A stretch of 37,142 nt of DNA from a virus (IMGVR_UViG_3300018892_000069:1-37142), one strand, 5' to 3'. Counted from the stretch's first letter, positions 7,989-16,627 are shown. Notes: generated by a model from the sequence alone, not told the origin. Numbers and translations are program-made.

Positions 7989-10042
7989 GGTATGGTGAAC
8001 TGAATTGAGTTAAGACCCCAACCGGTCGGGCCCGCCAAAAATATAACCTCGTATACCGTGCCCGAACTGAGCACAGGCAGGGTAACAATAGTAGGGCTTT
8101 GATCTGTTGGATTGAGTGCAGCAGTAATAATGTCTGACATGTTCATCCATGTATCTTTGACCAAAACATTATTGAAGGGGTTGTTGTCAATACGCCGCGT
8201 AAGTTGGTAACGCATCCAAATCGGATCATACAGAATGGTATTGTTTGAAGTCCTCACGCCAATGGCTGTTTTAGTAGGCCCAATATCCGGACGGTTATAA
8301 TTACTTACCAACGTGATAGCAGGGGACGTGCCAGTAGTGCCGTTAGGCATCAGCACATCCCGACTAAAGGTTCTGTCTCCACGCCGCACAGTAATACTGA
8401 TCAGGCCACCTACGGGTATGCTGACCGCCTGCGGGTTGTTTAGACCGCCTGCGTTTGGTAAGGGAGTCCAGGTACGGCCGTTGTTAAAACTGACCTCGTA
8501 AGGCAAAGCAGGATTGCCGCCCACAAAGTCGTCAAGTGTGGCAACACCGACTTCGGTTGTTCTGATGGTAAAATTCAGATTGGCAATAAAGCCACATTGT
8601 GTAGATTGGGCATCCAGCAATGCGCCATATATTTCCCCGCCCGTGCCATTTGTGACGATTGACCACAATTCTGTGGTATTAGGCTTACATTGGGTGCGAA
8701 TGAACTGACCGGCTGGCGCAAAGGTACATACCAAGGCTGCTTCTGCCAGCGCCTGCGCCATAGCGAGTGCCTTGGCCTGGGCATCGGCGGTGCTGAGTGT
8801 GCTGGTCGCCGTAGCTGATCGGGTGACCGGTGGGCCCACTTGCAAAGCAGGACACGTGGCAGTATAACTTTGGGTAGCCGTGAAAGTTACCACCGGCACA
8901 TTGGAATATTTGTTAACCGCGTAATTGGCTTTCAGGCGGATTTTAGCGCCAAACAGGGTTTCATCATCCACATCGTAAAGCAAATCCTTACTCTGAAGCG
9001 AATAGGGTACCGGGCCTTTCTGACTGAGCAAAAATATCTGCTCGGATAGAAACAAATCCTGCAGATAGCTGTAGTACTTGCGCGAGATGTAACCGGTAGA
9101 AACTTCCAGGGTGTTCTCGCCACTGACCTCAGTAACCTCGAATTCTCCGTCTGAAATAGTATAGTGCTGCGGCAAAAAACGCTGCACGCTTTCCGATTTA
9201 GTGGATAGCGTGCGCTGACTGCGGCCGGTGAAACACAACGTATCGAACCCGCCCAGGCCGTTTTGGAAAAGAATATATTTCACATTACGCCGGTGGCGGG
9301 TATCAATCTTATAGGTGCGAATTTCGGAAACGGCGATGCCAGACTGGTTTTCAAGCCAGACTTCGTAACTTTTCACGCCGGCTGGCAATGCCAGTTGGGT
9401 ATACCCAACCGCACAACGGTAGATTGAATTTACCTGGACACCGCCAGCAGTAGCCTTGGTTTCAACAGTATTGGTACCGTATTTCACCTTTAGAGAAAGC
9501 GAGGTCAGGCCAGGGAAATTAGTCAGGAAATACAAGTATTCTGGCTGTTCCGGTTGTATTAGTTTTTCGGCCGGCTGCCAGGTGAGAAACATCTTGGTAA
9601 CCTGAAGCACCTCGGTTATGAACACGTTGCCGGCAAAATCCTCGGAACCCAAACCAGCCGCTAACGCGTAACGGGTGGGCATCTGAGAGAAACTGCTCTC
9701 AAGTGGCACACGCTGGTAACGCAGATAATAGGGCAATACTGCGCCCGGGATTCGTACAAGTCGCTGGGCTGGTGTTGTCTCCAGTCCGTCTGGTACCGGG
9801 TTGCGAAACTGTCGGCGCAGGTAATCTTCTACGTACAATTCGGCATCCTGGTAGGTTCCATTCTGCTTCGGCCGGTGAGCAGCTTCCATATCTGCCAGCT
9901 TGACGAAGTTAGCAGAACCGGGCGCGTCGGGAACGTACAGTTCAGCCAGGTACCGTAGTTTCTCCGGAGCCGGATAGTTGGCCGGAAACGGTATGGTGAT
10001 CCGGATTGGGTTGTGGGCAAGATCAAGGGAATTGTAAGGCAT
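7985..10042 (-). CDS. Tail-tip/fibre protein with DUF5977-like repeat, 685 aa
   Basis: Beta-rich N-terminal two thirds with no motif I can name. Around residues 400-450 lies a segment like DUF5977: YTATCPALQVG, then a Ser/Thr stretch, then STADAQAKALAMAQALAEAA and a closing Cys. DUF5977 repeats occur in Bacteroidota surface and phage proteins. The C-terminal quarter looks like beta-sandwich domains (VSFNNGRTWTPL and NTILYDPIWMRYQL). It probably forms part of the tail tip or a fibre, working with the overlapping 672-residue protein. It sits 3 bases after the 157-residue gene. Confidence 0.7.
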   Translation of the reverse strand: MPYNSLDLAHNPIRITIPFPANYPAPEKLRYLAELYVPDAPGSANFVKLADMEAAHRPKQNGTYQDAELYVEDYLRRQFRNPVPDGLETTPAQRLVRIPGAVLPYYLRYQRVPLESSFSQMPTRYALAAGLGSEDFAGNVFITEVLQVTKMFLTWQPAEKLIQPEQPEYLYFLTNFPGLTSLSLKVKYGTNTVETKATAGGVQVNSIYRCAVGYTQLALPAGVKSYEVWLENQSGIAVSEIRTYKIDTRHRRNVKYILFQNGLGGFDTLCFTGRSQRTLSTKSESVQRFLPQHYTISDGEFEVTEVSGENTLEVSTGYISRKYYSYLQDLFLSEQIFLLSQKGPVPYSLQSKDLLYDVDDETLFGAKIRLKANYAVNKYSNVPVVTFTATQSYTATCPALQVGPPVTRSATATSTLSTADAQAKALAMAQALAEAALVCTFAPAGQFIRTQCKPNTTELWSIVTNGTGGEIYGALLDAQSTQCGFIANLNFTIRTTEVGVATLDDFVGGNPALPYEVSFNNGRTWTPLPNAGGLNNPQAVSIPVGGLISITVRRGDRTFSRDVLMPNGTTGTSPAITLVSNYNRPDIGPTKTAIGVRTSNNTILYDPIWMRYQLTRRIDNNPFNNVLVKDTWMNMSDIITAALNPTDQSPTIVTLPVLSSGTVYEVIFLAGPTGWGLNSIQFTIP

Positions 10043-10045
10043 GGA

Positions 10046-10519
10046 TTAAAGCTTTTTCCATTTTTCGGGGTGATAACAAACAGGCACGGACTTATCAGTC
10101 CGGAATTCAACGCGCCAGCCAAAATCGTTGTCTACGAAAATAGTATTGATTGGATCAATAGAGATACTATTTATGTCAATCCGGAAAGCATGCCGACGCG
10201 AATCGTGTCGCATCCTGGCAATAATATCCAGGGCTATAACTTCAGTACGCTGCCATATCTGGTCCTGCTTGTCATAGTCATCACCAGGAGAGTTTTCAAA
10301 CACGATAAATGCACTTTCGCGCCAGCCCTGCACATCGGCGTTATTGTCAGACAAGCGCATAGAGGGTGTTTCAAGCCACAGGCACGGGTATACCAGGTCG
10401 CTGCGGGATTGATTGATAATACGCTCACTAGCGCCGTGCACAAAGAATTTAACATCCTTGTGCTCAGTGGCCATGGTGCGGAAATAAGTTACGAAATCAG
10501 AAAAGCCCGGGCTTTGCAT
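10046..10519 (-). CDS. Putative tail-completion protein, 157 aa
   Basis: Small alpha/beta protein with no certain family. It contains VYPCLWLETPS and ends near DFGWRVEFRTDKSVPVCYHPEKW. This pattern recurs in small Bacteroidota phage proteins near tail genes, so a tail terminator or connector role is a guess. It lies between the 264-residue gene and the tail-tip genes with only a few bases either side, in the same operon. Confidence 0.62.
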   Translation of the reverse strand: MQSPGFSDFVTYFRTMATEHKDVKFFVHGASERIINQSRSDLVYPCLWLETPSMRLSDNNADVQGWRESAFIVFENSPGDDYDKQDQIWQRTEVIALDIIARMRHDSRRHAFRIDINSISIDPINTIFVDNDFGWRVEFRTDKSVPVCYHPEKWKKL

Positions 10520-10525
10520 AAGTGT

Positions 10526-11320
10526 TTAGGCCGCCATATTGTGGCGGTCATGTTTCTTTTTCTGGAGAAAAAATAAAATAGTATGAATGTCGGTATGGTA
10601 AACCTTATCAATGTCACCAAAAACACCGATTTCGGCGACATCAAACAACATTTTGATCCACAGCACGGCCGATTCATTGCCCGGCCGCTGGCCCTGCGAG
10701 TTGGGCGCTTTGTCAAAAATATCGTAGCTTTTGTAGATATTTTTTTGAAAATCAAGAAAGTATTGTAGCACCATCACCTTGGTAGCTACGTTCAGGTTCT
10801 GGAAGCTTTTGGCTCGTATGTCGGCCGCCGGCGTGGAGTACTTTTCCCTACGTTCACCGTCAAAGTTAGGGTCCATCACGTTCTTGCCCTGGTCAAGTGG
10901 CCGACAGATGGTGGCTACTAGTTTGTCAAGGTTTAAGCTGTTGCTGCTGCGTAGAAATATCTGCAGATGCAGATGTGCCATCCCAAACTCAACAGCCGCC
11001 ATGTGCGAAAAGTCCTTGAGTGGCAGGTAATACTTTTTGCCATTGAACTCGAAATGTTCAATCGGGCATGAGTCCATGGGCGTAAGCCAGCACCAGCGGA
11101 CCAGTTCCAGCAAATCAAAGCGCTCCTGTGAGCTAAGCCTGCTGATTTTCTTTTTTGAGATGAAGGGTGAAACAAGGTGCTGAAGTACGGCAATCCGGGA
11201 AGCCGGTAGTGGCTCCTGACCCATAACCAGGGGCAGGATGGTTTGAATTTGTTCAGGTGTGCATTCTTTCCAGTTTTCGGGTAGCTGGTAGGGCTTACCA
11301 AAGATTTCAAGGCGTGTCAT
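10526..11320 (-). CDS. Putative tail assembly protein, 264 aa
   Basis: The N-terminus (MTRLEIFGKPYQLPENWKEC, then TPEQIQTILPL) looks like helical Bacteroidota phage proteins encoded near tail genes, which may act as tape-measure chaperones. The rest is mostly helical with conserved-looking aromatic residues. The role is inferred from context. The C-terminal codons contain a run of A/T and a six-base-pair hairpin over the stop codon, but no canonical in-frame slippery heptamer. Confidence 0.6.
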   Translation of the reverse strand: MTRLEIFGKPYQLPENWKECTPEQIQTILPLVMGQEPLPASRIAVLQHLVSPFISKKKISRLSSQERFDLLELVRWCWLTPMDSCPIEHFEFNGKKYYLPLKDFSHMAAVEFGMAHLHLQIFLRSSNSLNLDKLVATICRPLDQGKNVMDPNFDGERREKYSTPAADIRAKSFQNLNVATKVMVLQYFLDFQKNIYKSYDIFDKAPNSQGQRPGNESAVLWIKMLFDVAEIGVFGDIDKVYHTDIHTILFFLQKKKHDRHNMAA

Positions 11321-11333
11321 GGGATAGATGGGC

Positions 11334-11789
11334 TTAGAGTTGGGTTCCGGTCAGTAGGGCAACGAGAATGAGTAACACGCCTATCCGCCTGGTATTCTTC
11401 ACCTTTTTGTGAAGTTTTTGTACCGATCTATCACAGGCTATTTCATTTTTCTTTTGTAATGCAATATACTCAGATTGTGCCTGAATGAGTGTGTCCCGTT
11501 CACAGATCTGTTCTCGCAACAAAAATATTTCGCCAGATTGAAGCTTAATCTGCTGTTTTCTCAGAATTAACTGAGATTCAAGCTTATGTATCATACTATC
11601 AAGCGTAATTACGCGCAAAGCGTCGAAATGGCCTTTCGCATTTAATTTCGTTATTTGGCGAAATTGATCACGGTTAAAACAGAACATAACATCTTTAGAA
11701 CTGTCGCTGGGGGCATACATTTTGGGGGTCAGCTGGGCTTGACAAGCCAGGCTAACGCATAGAGCTAAGAAAGTGAAAAACTGTTTCAT
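11334..11789 (-). CDS. Exported coiled-coil protein with C-terminal membrane anchor (spanin-like), 151 aa
   Basis: Residues 1-19 form a signal peptide ending in ACQAQ, a common Bacteroidota signal peptidase I site; Cys16 does not fit a good lipobox. A periplasmic coiled coil follows (about 50-125). The last 16 residues (IGVLLILVALLTGTQL) form a hydrophobic anchor after a basic NTRRI. A protein with an exported body and a second membrane anchor is the topology of spanins, which join the two membranes at lysis. It overlaps the upstream membrane coiled-coil gene by four bases (ATGA), as spanin pairs often do. Alternative: a tail-associated membrane protein. Confidence 0.62.
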   Translation of the reverse strand: MKQFFTFLALCVSLACQAQLTPKMYAPSDSSKDVMFCFNRDQFRQITKLNAKGHFDALRVITLDSMIHKLESQLILRKQQIKLQSGEIFLLREQICERDTLIQAQSEYIALQKKNEIACDRSVQKLHKKVKNTRRIGVLLILVALLTGTQL

Positions 11790-12232
11790 CGGAGCGTATC
11801 TATTTGTGTCCAGTACTGGACAAGTTCTTTGTCAGTCATACGGTCAATCCGGTGCAAAGCATCTTTTTCATTGGCAAACAGCTGGCTCATCTGATTGCGC
11901 AAACGGCGGATATCTTTGGCGTTACTTAGCACAATCTCTTCCAGCTGGGCATTCTCGCGCTGCATGTGCTTGATTTGGAGATTCTTGTGCTGGTCAGATA
12001 TTTTCTGCGCAATGGCCAGCGAATCTACGCGCCGCTCGACAGTCTTGGTTTTGGCCTGGATATGGACAACCTCTTGCTGGTCACGATCCCGGATAATGAG
12101 CTGAATGGAGAAGAAAACCAGGGTCAGCCCAAACAGTATCCAGGTGGATACACGGTTAAAATCAGCTTTCGATAGTGCTTGCTTGCTCCATCGTTTCAGC
12201 AGGGCTAGTAGGGGTTGGGTCAGAAAAATCAT
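11786..12232 (-). CDS. Inner-membrane coiled-coil protein (i-spanin-like), 148 aa
   Basis: One transmembrane helix at about 29-47 (STWILFGLTLVFFSIQLII) is followed by RDRDQQ and an almost unbroken coiled coil to the C-terminus. This matches an inner-membrane spanin subunit. The ATG at 12232 gives a 71-base out-of-frame overlap with the holin gene, unusual for this compact operon; a later start would shorten the cytoplasmic part but leave the membrane helix. The next gene overlaps by ATGA and encodes the probable partner. Confidence 0.65.
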   Translation of the reverse strand: MIFLTQPLLALLKRWSKQALSKADFNRVSTWILFGLTLVFFSIQLIIRDRDQQEVVHIQAKTKTVERRVDSLAIAQKISDQHKNLQIKHMQRENAQLEEIVLSNAKDIRRLRNQMSQLFANEKDALHRIDRMTDKELVQYWTQIDTLR

Positions 12233-12686
12233 CGTTCTTTAATTTATTGGTGGAGTCATTGATTTTCGATTCGAGGAATTGGGCAATTTGTTTCGAGATT
12301 ATTTCCAGTTTGGACGCGTACCGAATAATAGATAGTAGGGTAGCGGCCAGGAGCAGAGCCATAATAGCCGGGGGCATCCAGAAAAACACCACACTATACC
12401 TCGCTACGCCAGTGGCGACGAAGAGTAATAGCACAGCGCCAAACAGGGAACTGGTGACGGTGAACACTTTTGCGCGAACCAGCCGCCAGGTGAGCTGGCT
12501 ACCTTTGTAGAACCAGTACAGCTCCAGAAAAAGGGCTATATGATAGATCATGAACAGAAACCAGACGGCTTCAGCCGGTTTCCACACGTGCCTTTCAATA
12601 AGAGTGGTAGCAGTCGTGGCAAGCCAGGCGGCGGTCAGTGCAATCTTGTCCGAATGGGTGACGATCCCTTTGATAAGTAATTTCAT
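12162..12686 (-). CDS. Phage holin-like membrane protein, 174 aa
   Basis: Four hydrophobic helices at about 14-30, 40-60, 75-95 and 98-122, with short polar loops. A charged cytoplasmic-type tail follows, rich in Asp, Asn, Thr and Pro. Size and pattern fit the holin family common in Bacteroidota phages, which makes holes in the inner membrane at lysis. It overlaps the DUF6712-like gene by ATGA and precedes two spanin-like genes. The endolysin is in another unit (29842-30372). Confidence 0.72.
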   Translation of the reverse strand: MKLLIKGIVTHSDKIALTAAWLATTATTLIERHVWKPAEAVWFLFMIYHIALFLELYWFYKGSQLTWRLVRAKVFTVTSSLFGAVLLLFVATGVARYSVVFFWMPPAIMALLLAATLLSIIRYASKLEIISKQIAQFLESKINDSTNKLKNDDFSDPTPTSPAETMEQASTIES

Positions 12687-13666
12687 ACGCGGAAAGTCGG
12701 TTGATTTGCGTTGTCGTACAGTTCGTAGCGTCGCCGGGTCTGCGACTCGAACACCGCTTTGTAATTCGCAATGGCTGTAACGTTGTCATCCAGGTATTTT
12801 TTTAGCTCGGTCTGGTAGGTCTCGGCCAGCTTCCAGGCATCCTGACGAATTGAATCTACGTCAGCCAGGTCCGCATTCAGCCGGTTGCCAGCCGCCAGCA
12901 TCTGGTTTTGCAGCTTGAACCCAAAGGCAGTAGCGACGAACTGTACCGACGGAATAGCCAGGTACAATGTCAGTTGTGCTAATGCTTTCTGGATCAAGCG
13001 GTGGAGAATGACGCGATATGCAGGCGCAGCTGTAGCTGGGGCTAACACGTGCGCTTTCATTTCTTCGAACAGGGCAGCACCCAAGGCAGGCCGAATATAC
13101 AGGTCTTCGGCCCGGGCTATGAAGGTGCGCAGTACCAGGTACACCCGCCGGCTATTGCCAATAGGCAGAAAGGCGCTCAGTTCACGGGCGTTATTGATGA
13201 ATAGTTCTCTGGACCGGGTGTAAGCCGCAGAATTTTTCCAGACGGGGTAGTCGGCCGCATTATTTTCCAGAAACTCCAGGGCACTATCCAGAAACGTGTC
13301 TGCGTTTTCGGACGTAGCGGTTACGATTTCGTTATACGTCCACTGGCGTACCGGCGTGGAATTGCCGGTATTTGTTTCCTGTATGCCTGCATTGCCAATA
13401 GCCACACTCAGGAAGGGTATCGCATCGGCCAGCGTGTAGTAAGCCAACGCCCGCTGGATGCGGTTGATTGCCAGAATAAGCGATGCGCCTGGTGTAGTCG
13501 GGCTGTTGTAGGCGCTGTTTAGCTGCTGGTAGAACTCCTGCCCGATCACCGGTATCAGGTAGCGGATTTCGGCCTGCTCGACAAAGGGCATTAGAGTAGC
13601 ATCAGACAGGTTCTTTTGGTTTCCGGCCAGGTATTTTTTTAGATCTTCTACTGATTTGAATAGCAT
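12683..13666 (-). CDS. DUF6712-like virion protein, 327 aa
   Basis: An all-helical protein starting LFKSVEDLKKYLAGN, then FVEQAEIRYLIPVIG. This resembles the Bacteroidota phage family annotated DUF6712, found among structural genes and probably involved in head completion or head-tail joining. The exact role is not established from sequence. It is the first gene of the 13.7-5.4 kb unit, starting 42 bases after the late core at 13709-13718. Confidence 0.72.
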   Translation of the reverse strand: MLFKSVEDLKKYLAGNQKNLSDATLMPFVEQAEIRYLIPVIGQEFYQQLNSAYNSPTTPGASLILAINRIQRALAYYTLADAIPFLSVAIGNAGIQETNTGNSTPVRQWTYNEIVTATSENADTFLDSALEFLENNAADYPVWKNSAAYTRSRELFINNARELSAFLPIGNSRRVYLVLRTFIARAEDLYIRPALGAALFEEMKAHVLAPATAAPAYRVILHRLIQKALAQLTLYLAIPSVQFVATAFGFKLQNQMLAAGNRLNADLADVDSIRQDAWKLAETYQTELKKYLDDNVTAIANYKAVFESQTRRRYELYDNANQPTFRV

Positions 13667-13708
13667 CTTGGTATTGTTTTTACAAAGATGCTATAAGAAA
13701 GAAAAGTG

Positions 13709-13718
13709 AGGTAGGACG
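13709..13718 (-). promoter_or_regulatory. Late core element b
   Basis: CGTCCTACC on the - strand, preceded by an AT-rich run. It lies 42 bases before the DUF6712-like ATG and just past the stop codon of the GIY-YIG gene. It heads the longest late unit (13.7-5.4 kb). One of seven copies; this one is followed by T instead of C. Confidence 0.68.
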
Positions 13719-13721
13719 GAA

Positions 13722-14411
13722 TTAGCCCTTATCTTTCTTACTTTTATTGGGAGCACTGATTGGAATACCAGCCGCTTTCAACTTTGCGTAGTAAAGTTTG
13801 CGGGCTTCTGAAATCTTTATCCGCTGCTCGTCGGTCATTTTAATACCTTTGTTCCAAGCAACACGAGGTATGCCTGCATTCTTAAGACTTTGCAAAGTTG
13901 CTCTCAAAGCCTGGCTTTTTTTGCGTCTTGTTTCTTCGCTTTGTTTAAGCACGTGGGCTAACCCTTCGGCTTTGAGCCGGGCATAATACTCTTTTCGCTT
14001 TTGTGAGATTTTGGCTTTACGCGCTTCAGATAACGGTTTGCCCCTCAAGGCGTTTGCAATCTTTTGTTTATGTTCGCTGCTGAAAACCCGGCCTTTGGAT
14101 GCTTCGGACTTGTCGGCATTAAAAACTGCGTAACCTTTTTTGTACTGCTCGATATAAAACGCTTCTCTTTCGGCCAAAAACTCCAGCTCACAATACTCTA
14201 TCAATCCCATTTCCAAGTCATCGCTATATTGCTGATAATGGGCTAATAGGCTTTTGTTAGCGTGAATGCCTTTGCGAAGGTGACGGCAGTGGTCACGGTA
14301 TCTTTTCTGAAGTAATATGGTAGCACCAATATAGTATTTGTTCAGCCTGGGCGAACGGATAAAGTAAACTCCCGAACGTTTGTATGCTTCTTTGGGTAGC
14401 AGGTTTTTCAT
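13722..14411 (-). CDS. GIY-YIG homing endonuclease with NUMOD3 motifs, 229 aa
   Basis: The nuclease domain has GVY at 14-16, YIG at 27-29, Arg37 or Arg39 in LQKRYRDHC and Glu83 in EREAFYIEQY, so all catalytic positions are present. Two NUMOD3-type DNA-binding motifs follow (KGRVFSSEHKQKI with RGKPLSEARKAKI, and NKGIKMTDEQRIKI). It is free-standing: no intron or intein is visible around it. It sits between the portal unit and late element b, an intergenic landing site typical of phage homing genes, and may target a neighbouring locus in related phages. Confidence 0.9.
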   Translation of the reverse strand: MKNLLPKEAYKRSGVYFIRSPRLNKYYIGATILLQKRYRDHCRHLRKGIHANKSLLAHYQQYSDDLEMGLIEYCELEFLAEREAFYIEQYKKGYAVFNADKSEASKGRVFSSEHKQKIANALRGKPLSEARKAKISQKRKEYYARLKAEGLAHVLKQSEETRRKKSQALRATLQSLKNAGIPRVAWNKGIKMTDEQRIKISEARKLYYAKLKAAGIPISAPNKSKKDKG

Positions 14412-14421
14412 GGTGGAGAAT

Positions 14422-14445
14422 AAACCCCGGTCAGTGCCGGGGTTT
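14422..14445. terminator. Terminator-like hairpin
   Basis: A nine-base perfect stem (AAACCCCGG, loop TCAGTG, CCGGGGTTT), GC-rich at the core with A/T ends. It separates the 91-residue accessory gene from the GIY-YIG gene. On the - strand it is followed by TTTATTC, giving a modest T-run. Confidence 0.65.
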
Positions 14446-14462
14446 TGGGATTTAAACAGATA

Positions 14463-14738
14463 CTATTTTTTAAATTCGGCAATGGATTCAAAGAAGTCAC
14501 GCATCAGATACAAATGAAAAAGCTGATTAGCCAAGTCGAGCCGGTTTACATCATGGTCAGGTAAAAGAACAATGGTGCGTATCGAATCATCCAGCGCATT
14601 CCAAGCATGACGCGGATTGGACTGGTAGTAGGCATGGAGCATTTCAAACAAAGGAGCTACATTGAAGTAACTGCCTGTGCAAGGGTTGAGAACCATAATC
14701 GGTTCCAGGGGGTGATCTTTTTTCGGTGTACTTAGCAT
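14463..14738 (-). CDS. Conserved hypothetical protein, 91 aa (paralogue of 20497-20766)
   Basis: From residue 10 on it is nearly identical to the 89-residue protein at 20497-20766 (shared LEPIMVLNP, APLFEMLHAYYQSNPR and the LYLMRDFFESIAEFKK ending). Differences are mainly at the N-terminus and a two-residue insertion. No known domain; probably a small helical protein. It forms its own cassette with a host-type promoter, a structured leader of about 180 bases and a terminator, placed between the portal and the next late unit. It looks like a moron gene. Confidence 0.75.
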   Translation of the reverse strand: MLSTPKKDHPLEPIMVLNPCTGSYFNVAPLFEMLHAYYQSNPRHAWNALDDSIRTIVLLPDHDVNRLDLANQLFHLYLMRDFFESIAEFKK

Positions 14739-14773
14739 GGTACTTGAAAATATAAAATCCCGGTAGTCAGAGC

Positions 14774-14918
14774 TGCTAAGTACACCAGTGGCGTATCTCG
14801 CCCGCCTTTCGGTTAGGGCACTCTTTTTCCGGGATGTTTTTGTTAGAAACGTCTAAAAATAAAAAAACCACGACCATAGAATTTTGGTGTGGCATCACTG
14901 CCACTGTTGTACTTAGCA
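14774..14918. repeat. Long inverted repeat in the leader of the 91-aa gene
   Basis: Arms at 14774-14792 and 14900-14918 pair over 19 bases with one mismatch, around a 107-base loop. They lie in the leader between a host-type promoter and the ATG at 14738. A third copy of the arm core (GTACTTAGC on the + strand) overlaps the start codon, so the leader could form alternative structures that hide or expose translation initiation. Confidence 0.6.
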
Positions 14919-14921
14919 TTG

Positions 14922-14952
14922 CAAAGATACAACACGGCCTTTTGCCATCAAA
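14922..14952 (-). promoter_or_regulatory. Bacteroidota sigma-AB type promoter
   Basis: On the - strand, TTTG (14949-14952), 19 bases, then TATCTTTG (14922-14929). This matches the Bacteroidota -33/-7 consensus TTTG-N19-TAnnTTTG. It would drive the 91-residue accessory gene independently of the late units. Confidence 0.75.
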
Positions 14953-14992
14953 GTAAATTAGACGGAAACGGCTTTTTTGCGCACCAACAATT

Positions 14993-16276
14993 CTAGCGGG
15001 CCGACGGATCGGATAGGTTATTGACCATTGACTTACCGGACGGATTGTCGGCAAGCGTTGTGAGTTGAATATCCACAATGCCAATGAAAATATCCCTGTC
15101 CCAGCCCATGATTTTCTTTGCAACTGTGTTAAACGGTTGAAGTAAAATCTTCCGCTTGGTGGGAGTCCTTAAGGCAATGTGCATATCATAGGATATGCGT
15201 TTCTCCGAACCGGAGCCACCCAATTTTGAGTTTTGGTCAATGCCCGCCAGGCTTGGATCAATACCGTGACCGCTGGCGTGGGCGGTATTAGCCTGCCGGT
15301 CTAGTTCGATATATGCTTCAGTATTCATCTTGTCTTCGAGAGGTTCGATTTTCCAGCCGGGAATGGGTTTTCCCATCGCGTCGGTCTGGAATTTTGAGAC
15401 GAATGCCTTGGCTACGTTTTCAACCCCGGAGAGCCATTGATTCATGTTATCAAGCAGATCCGCTTCCGCTTTTTGCTGCGCCTTGTCATCCCCAAATTGC
15501 AGAAAATAGTCGGCCGGAATCTCAATGTGGTATTTGAGGTTATAGCCATTAGCAAGCCCGCTTTTGTGGAATTTCGGTATCTCATTGGATACCTCAGTCC
15601 ATTTGCGGGTGCCGTACCAGGTGGGCAGTGAGTAGTAAGGCTGACCAGGTACCGGATCACGGCCGTGATAACAGAACTGAAAAAACCGGGTGGGTTGGGT
15701 TCTGTCCCAGGACGGGATCACCGTGGCTTCGGGTTCCTTAAAGTTTTTCCAGTCTGGGTGCAGTACGTAGTCTTCGATGCGGCCGACTGTAGGACTAATG
15801 ACTGAAGCCCGCACATCCGTACAATCAAAGCATTGGATAGCTTCGATATTAGTTGATGTACCCAGGGTGAAGACAGTGAATACATTGCTCCAGAACTCCA
15901 GGTTGTAGGCCGCCTGCATGATATAGTTTTCAGCCTCAATTTCTTCCAGCCAATCCTCGATTTCGGGCATTGCAATGGGCACGAAGGTCTCCTTGTTCTC
16001 CACGATCTGACGCCGGAACACACCCAGCCGACTGCCAATTAGGAAATCCCGTGCAGTGGTGATCAATTGTGGCTTCAGATGGTTTTCCCATATAAGCCGG
16101 AACATTTCCTGCGGCAGCAGATTGTTTTTTCCCCAAGGAGCTATTTTCAAATTACCCTTTCTGAGTTCGGTACCGCCATTAACTGTGTCCTGGAACTTGC
16201 CGCCGGTGAAGGAAACCGATGCCTGGGCATCTTTCAGGACGTAGAAGCCCTCCGATAGTCTGACTACGTTGCTCAT
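14993..16276 (-). CDS. Portal protein, 427 aa
   Basis: Forms the ring through which DNA enters and leaves the head. It has the portal pattern of Bacteroidota phages: an N-terminal segment leading to WGKNNLLPQEM, a helical wing, then a C-terminal region with ASGHGIDPSLAGI and KLGGSGSEKRISYDMHIALR, followed by a long helix. Length fits the family. It overlaps the upstream 98-residue gene by one base (TGATG) and follows the terminase genes in transcription order, interrupted by the HNH gene. Confidence 0.85.
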   Translation of the reverse strand: MSNVVRLSEGFYVLKDAQASVSFTGGKFQDTVNGGTELRKGNLKIAPWGKNNLLPQEMFRLIWENHLKPQLITTARDFLIGSRLGVFRRQIVENKETFVPIAMPEIEDWLEEIEAENYIMQAAYNLEFWSNVFTVFTLGTSTNIEAIQCFDCTDVRASVISPTVGRIEDYVLHPDWKNFKEPEATVIPSWDRTQPTRFFQFCYHGRDPVPGQPYYSLPTWYGTRKWTEVSNEIPKFHKSGLANGYNLKYHIEIPADYFLQFGDDKAQQKAEADLLDNMNQWLSGVENVAKAFVSKFQTDAMGKPIPGWKIEPLEDKMNTEAYIELDRQANTAHASGHGIDPSLAGIDQNSKLGGSGSEKRISYDMHIALRTPTKRKILLQPFNTVAKKIMGWDRDIFIGIVDIQLTTLADNPSGKSMVNNLSDPSAR

Positions 16277-16572
16277 CAGTGCTGTATTTGTACGCCGTTA
16301 TAGTGTGTAATCAGTGCTATTTTAAGGGCAAATGGCTGGTCGGTTTCCACATCATGGAGCAACAGGATACCACGCCGCTTGACATTGTACCTGAATCCGG
16401 TTGATCCAGTGGTTTTACCCAGTGCCGGGTTTGTTCCTGATTTGCGGACACGGTTTTTTTTGCCTACGGTGCCGTCCTTCTTTACGTATTGTATAGAGAA
16501 AACATGTGGCCGGTCGTTGTGAACGGCCTGGTCAATTTCTGCTAGCGCAACGTGTATTTTAATTTTGAGCAT
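16276..16572 (-). CDS. Small conserved phage protein, 98 aa
   Basis: The frame is open further upstream, but those codons overlap the HNH gene and the late element. The ATG at 16572 gives a compact protein starting MLKIKIHVALAEIDQAVH. It contains VFSIQYVKKDGTVGKKNRV and ends ALKIALITHYNGVQIQH. Small beta-rich proteins with this pattern sit between terminase and portal genes in Bacteroidota prophages; their function is not known to me. It is first in the unit with the portal and overlaps its start by one base. Confidence 0.75.
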   Translation of the reverse strand: MLKIKIHVALAEIDQAVHNDRPHVFSIQYVKKDGTVGKKNRVRKSGTNPALGKTTGSTGFRYNVKRRGILLLHDVETDQPFALKIALITHYNGVQIQH

Positions 16573-16582
16573 CTTAAATGAT

Positions 16583-16627
16583 AATTGCCATGTTTGACCT
16601 AATGATTGGAGTGCAAACATGGCAATT
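16583..16627. repeat. Leader inverted repeat with ATTGCCAT arms
   Basis: AATTGCCATGTTTG at 16583-16596 pairs perfectly with 16614-16627 around a 17-base loop. It lies in the leader between late element c and the ATG at 16572, so it would fold in the mRNA. The arms share the CAATTGCC family seen near 17.9-18.0 and 21.85 kb. Confidence 0.6.

Larger units (their letters stand above)
14739..14992. other. Non-coding stretch between portal and accessory gene
   Basis: 254 bases with no supported gene. It holds the host-type promoter at 14922-14952 and the long inverted repeat. A 47-codon frame from 14919 starts MLST like the downstream gene, but its ATG is two bases past the promoter -7 box, so it would lie at or before the RNA start. 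Confidence 0.55.

Noticed and set aside
10526-10600. Possible programmed frameshift at the end of the 264-aa gene (T-run, A-run and hairpin)
   Set aside because: Runs are not in a canonical X XXY YYZ frame, and the shifted frames give no protein-like extension.
14776-14919. 47-codon leader ORF starting MLST
   Set aside because: Its ATG lies two bases past the -7 box, so the RNA probably starts at or after it; composition is weak.
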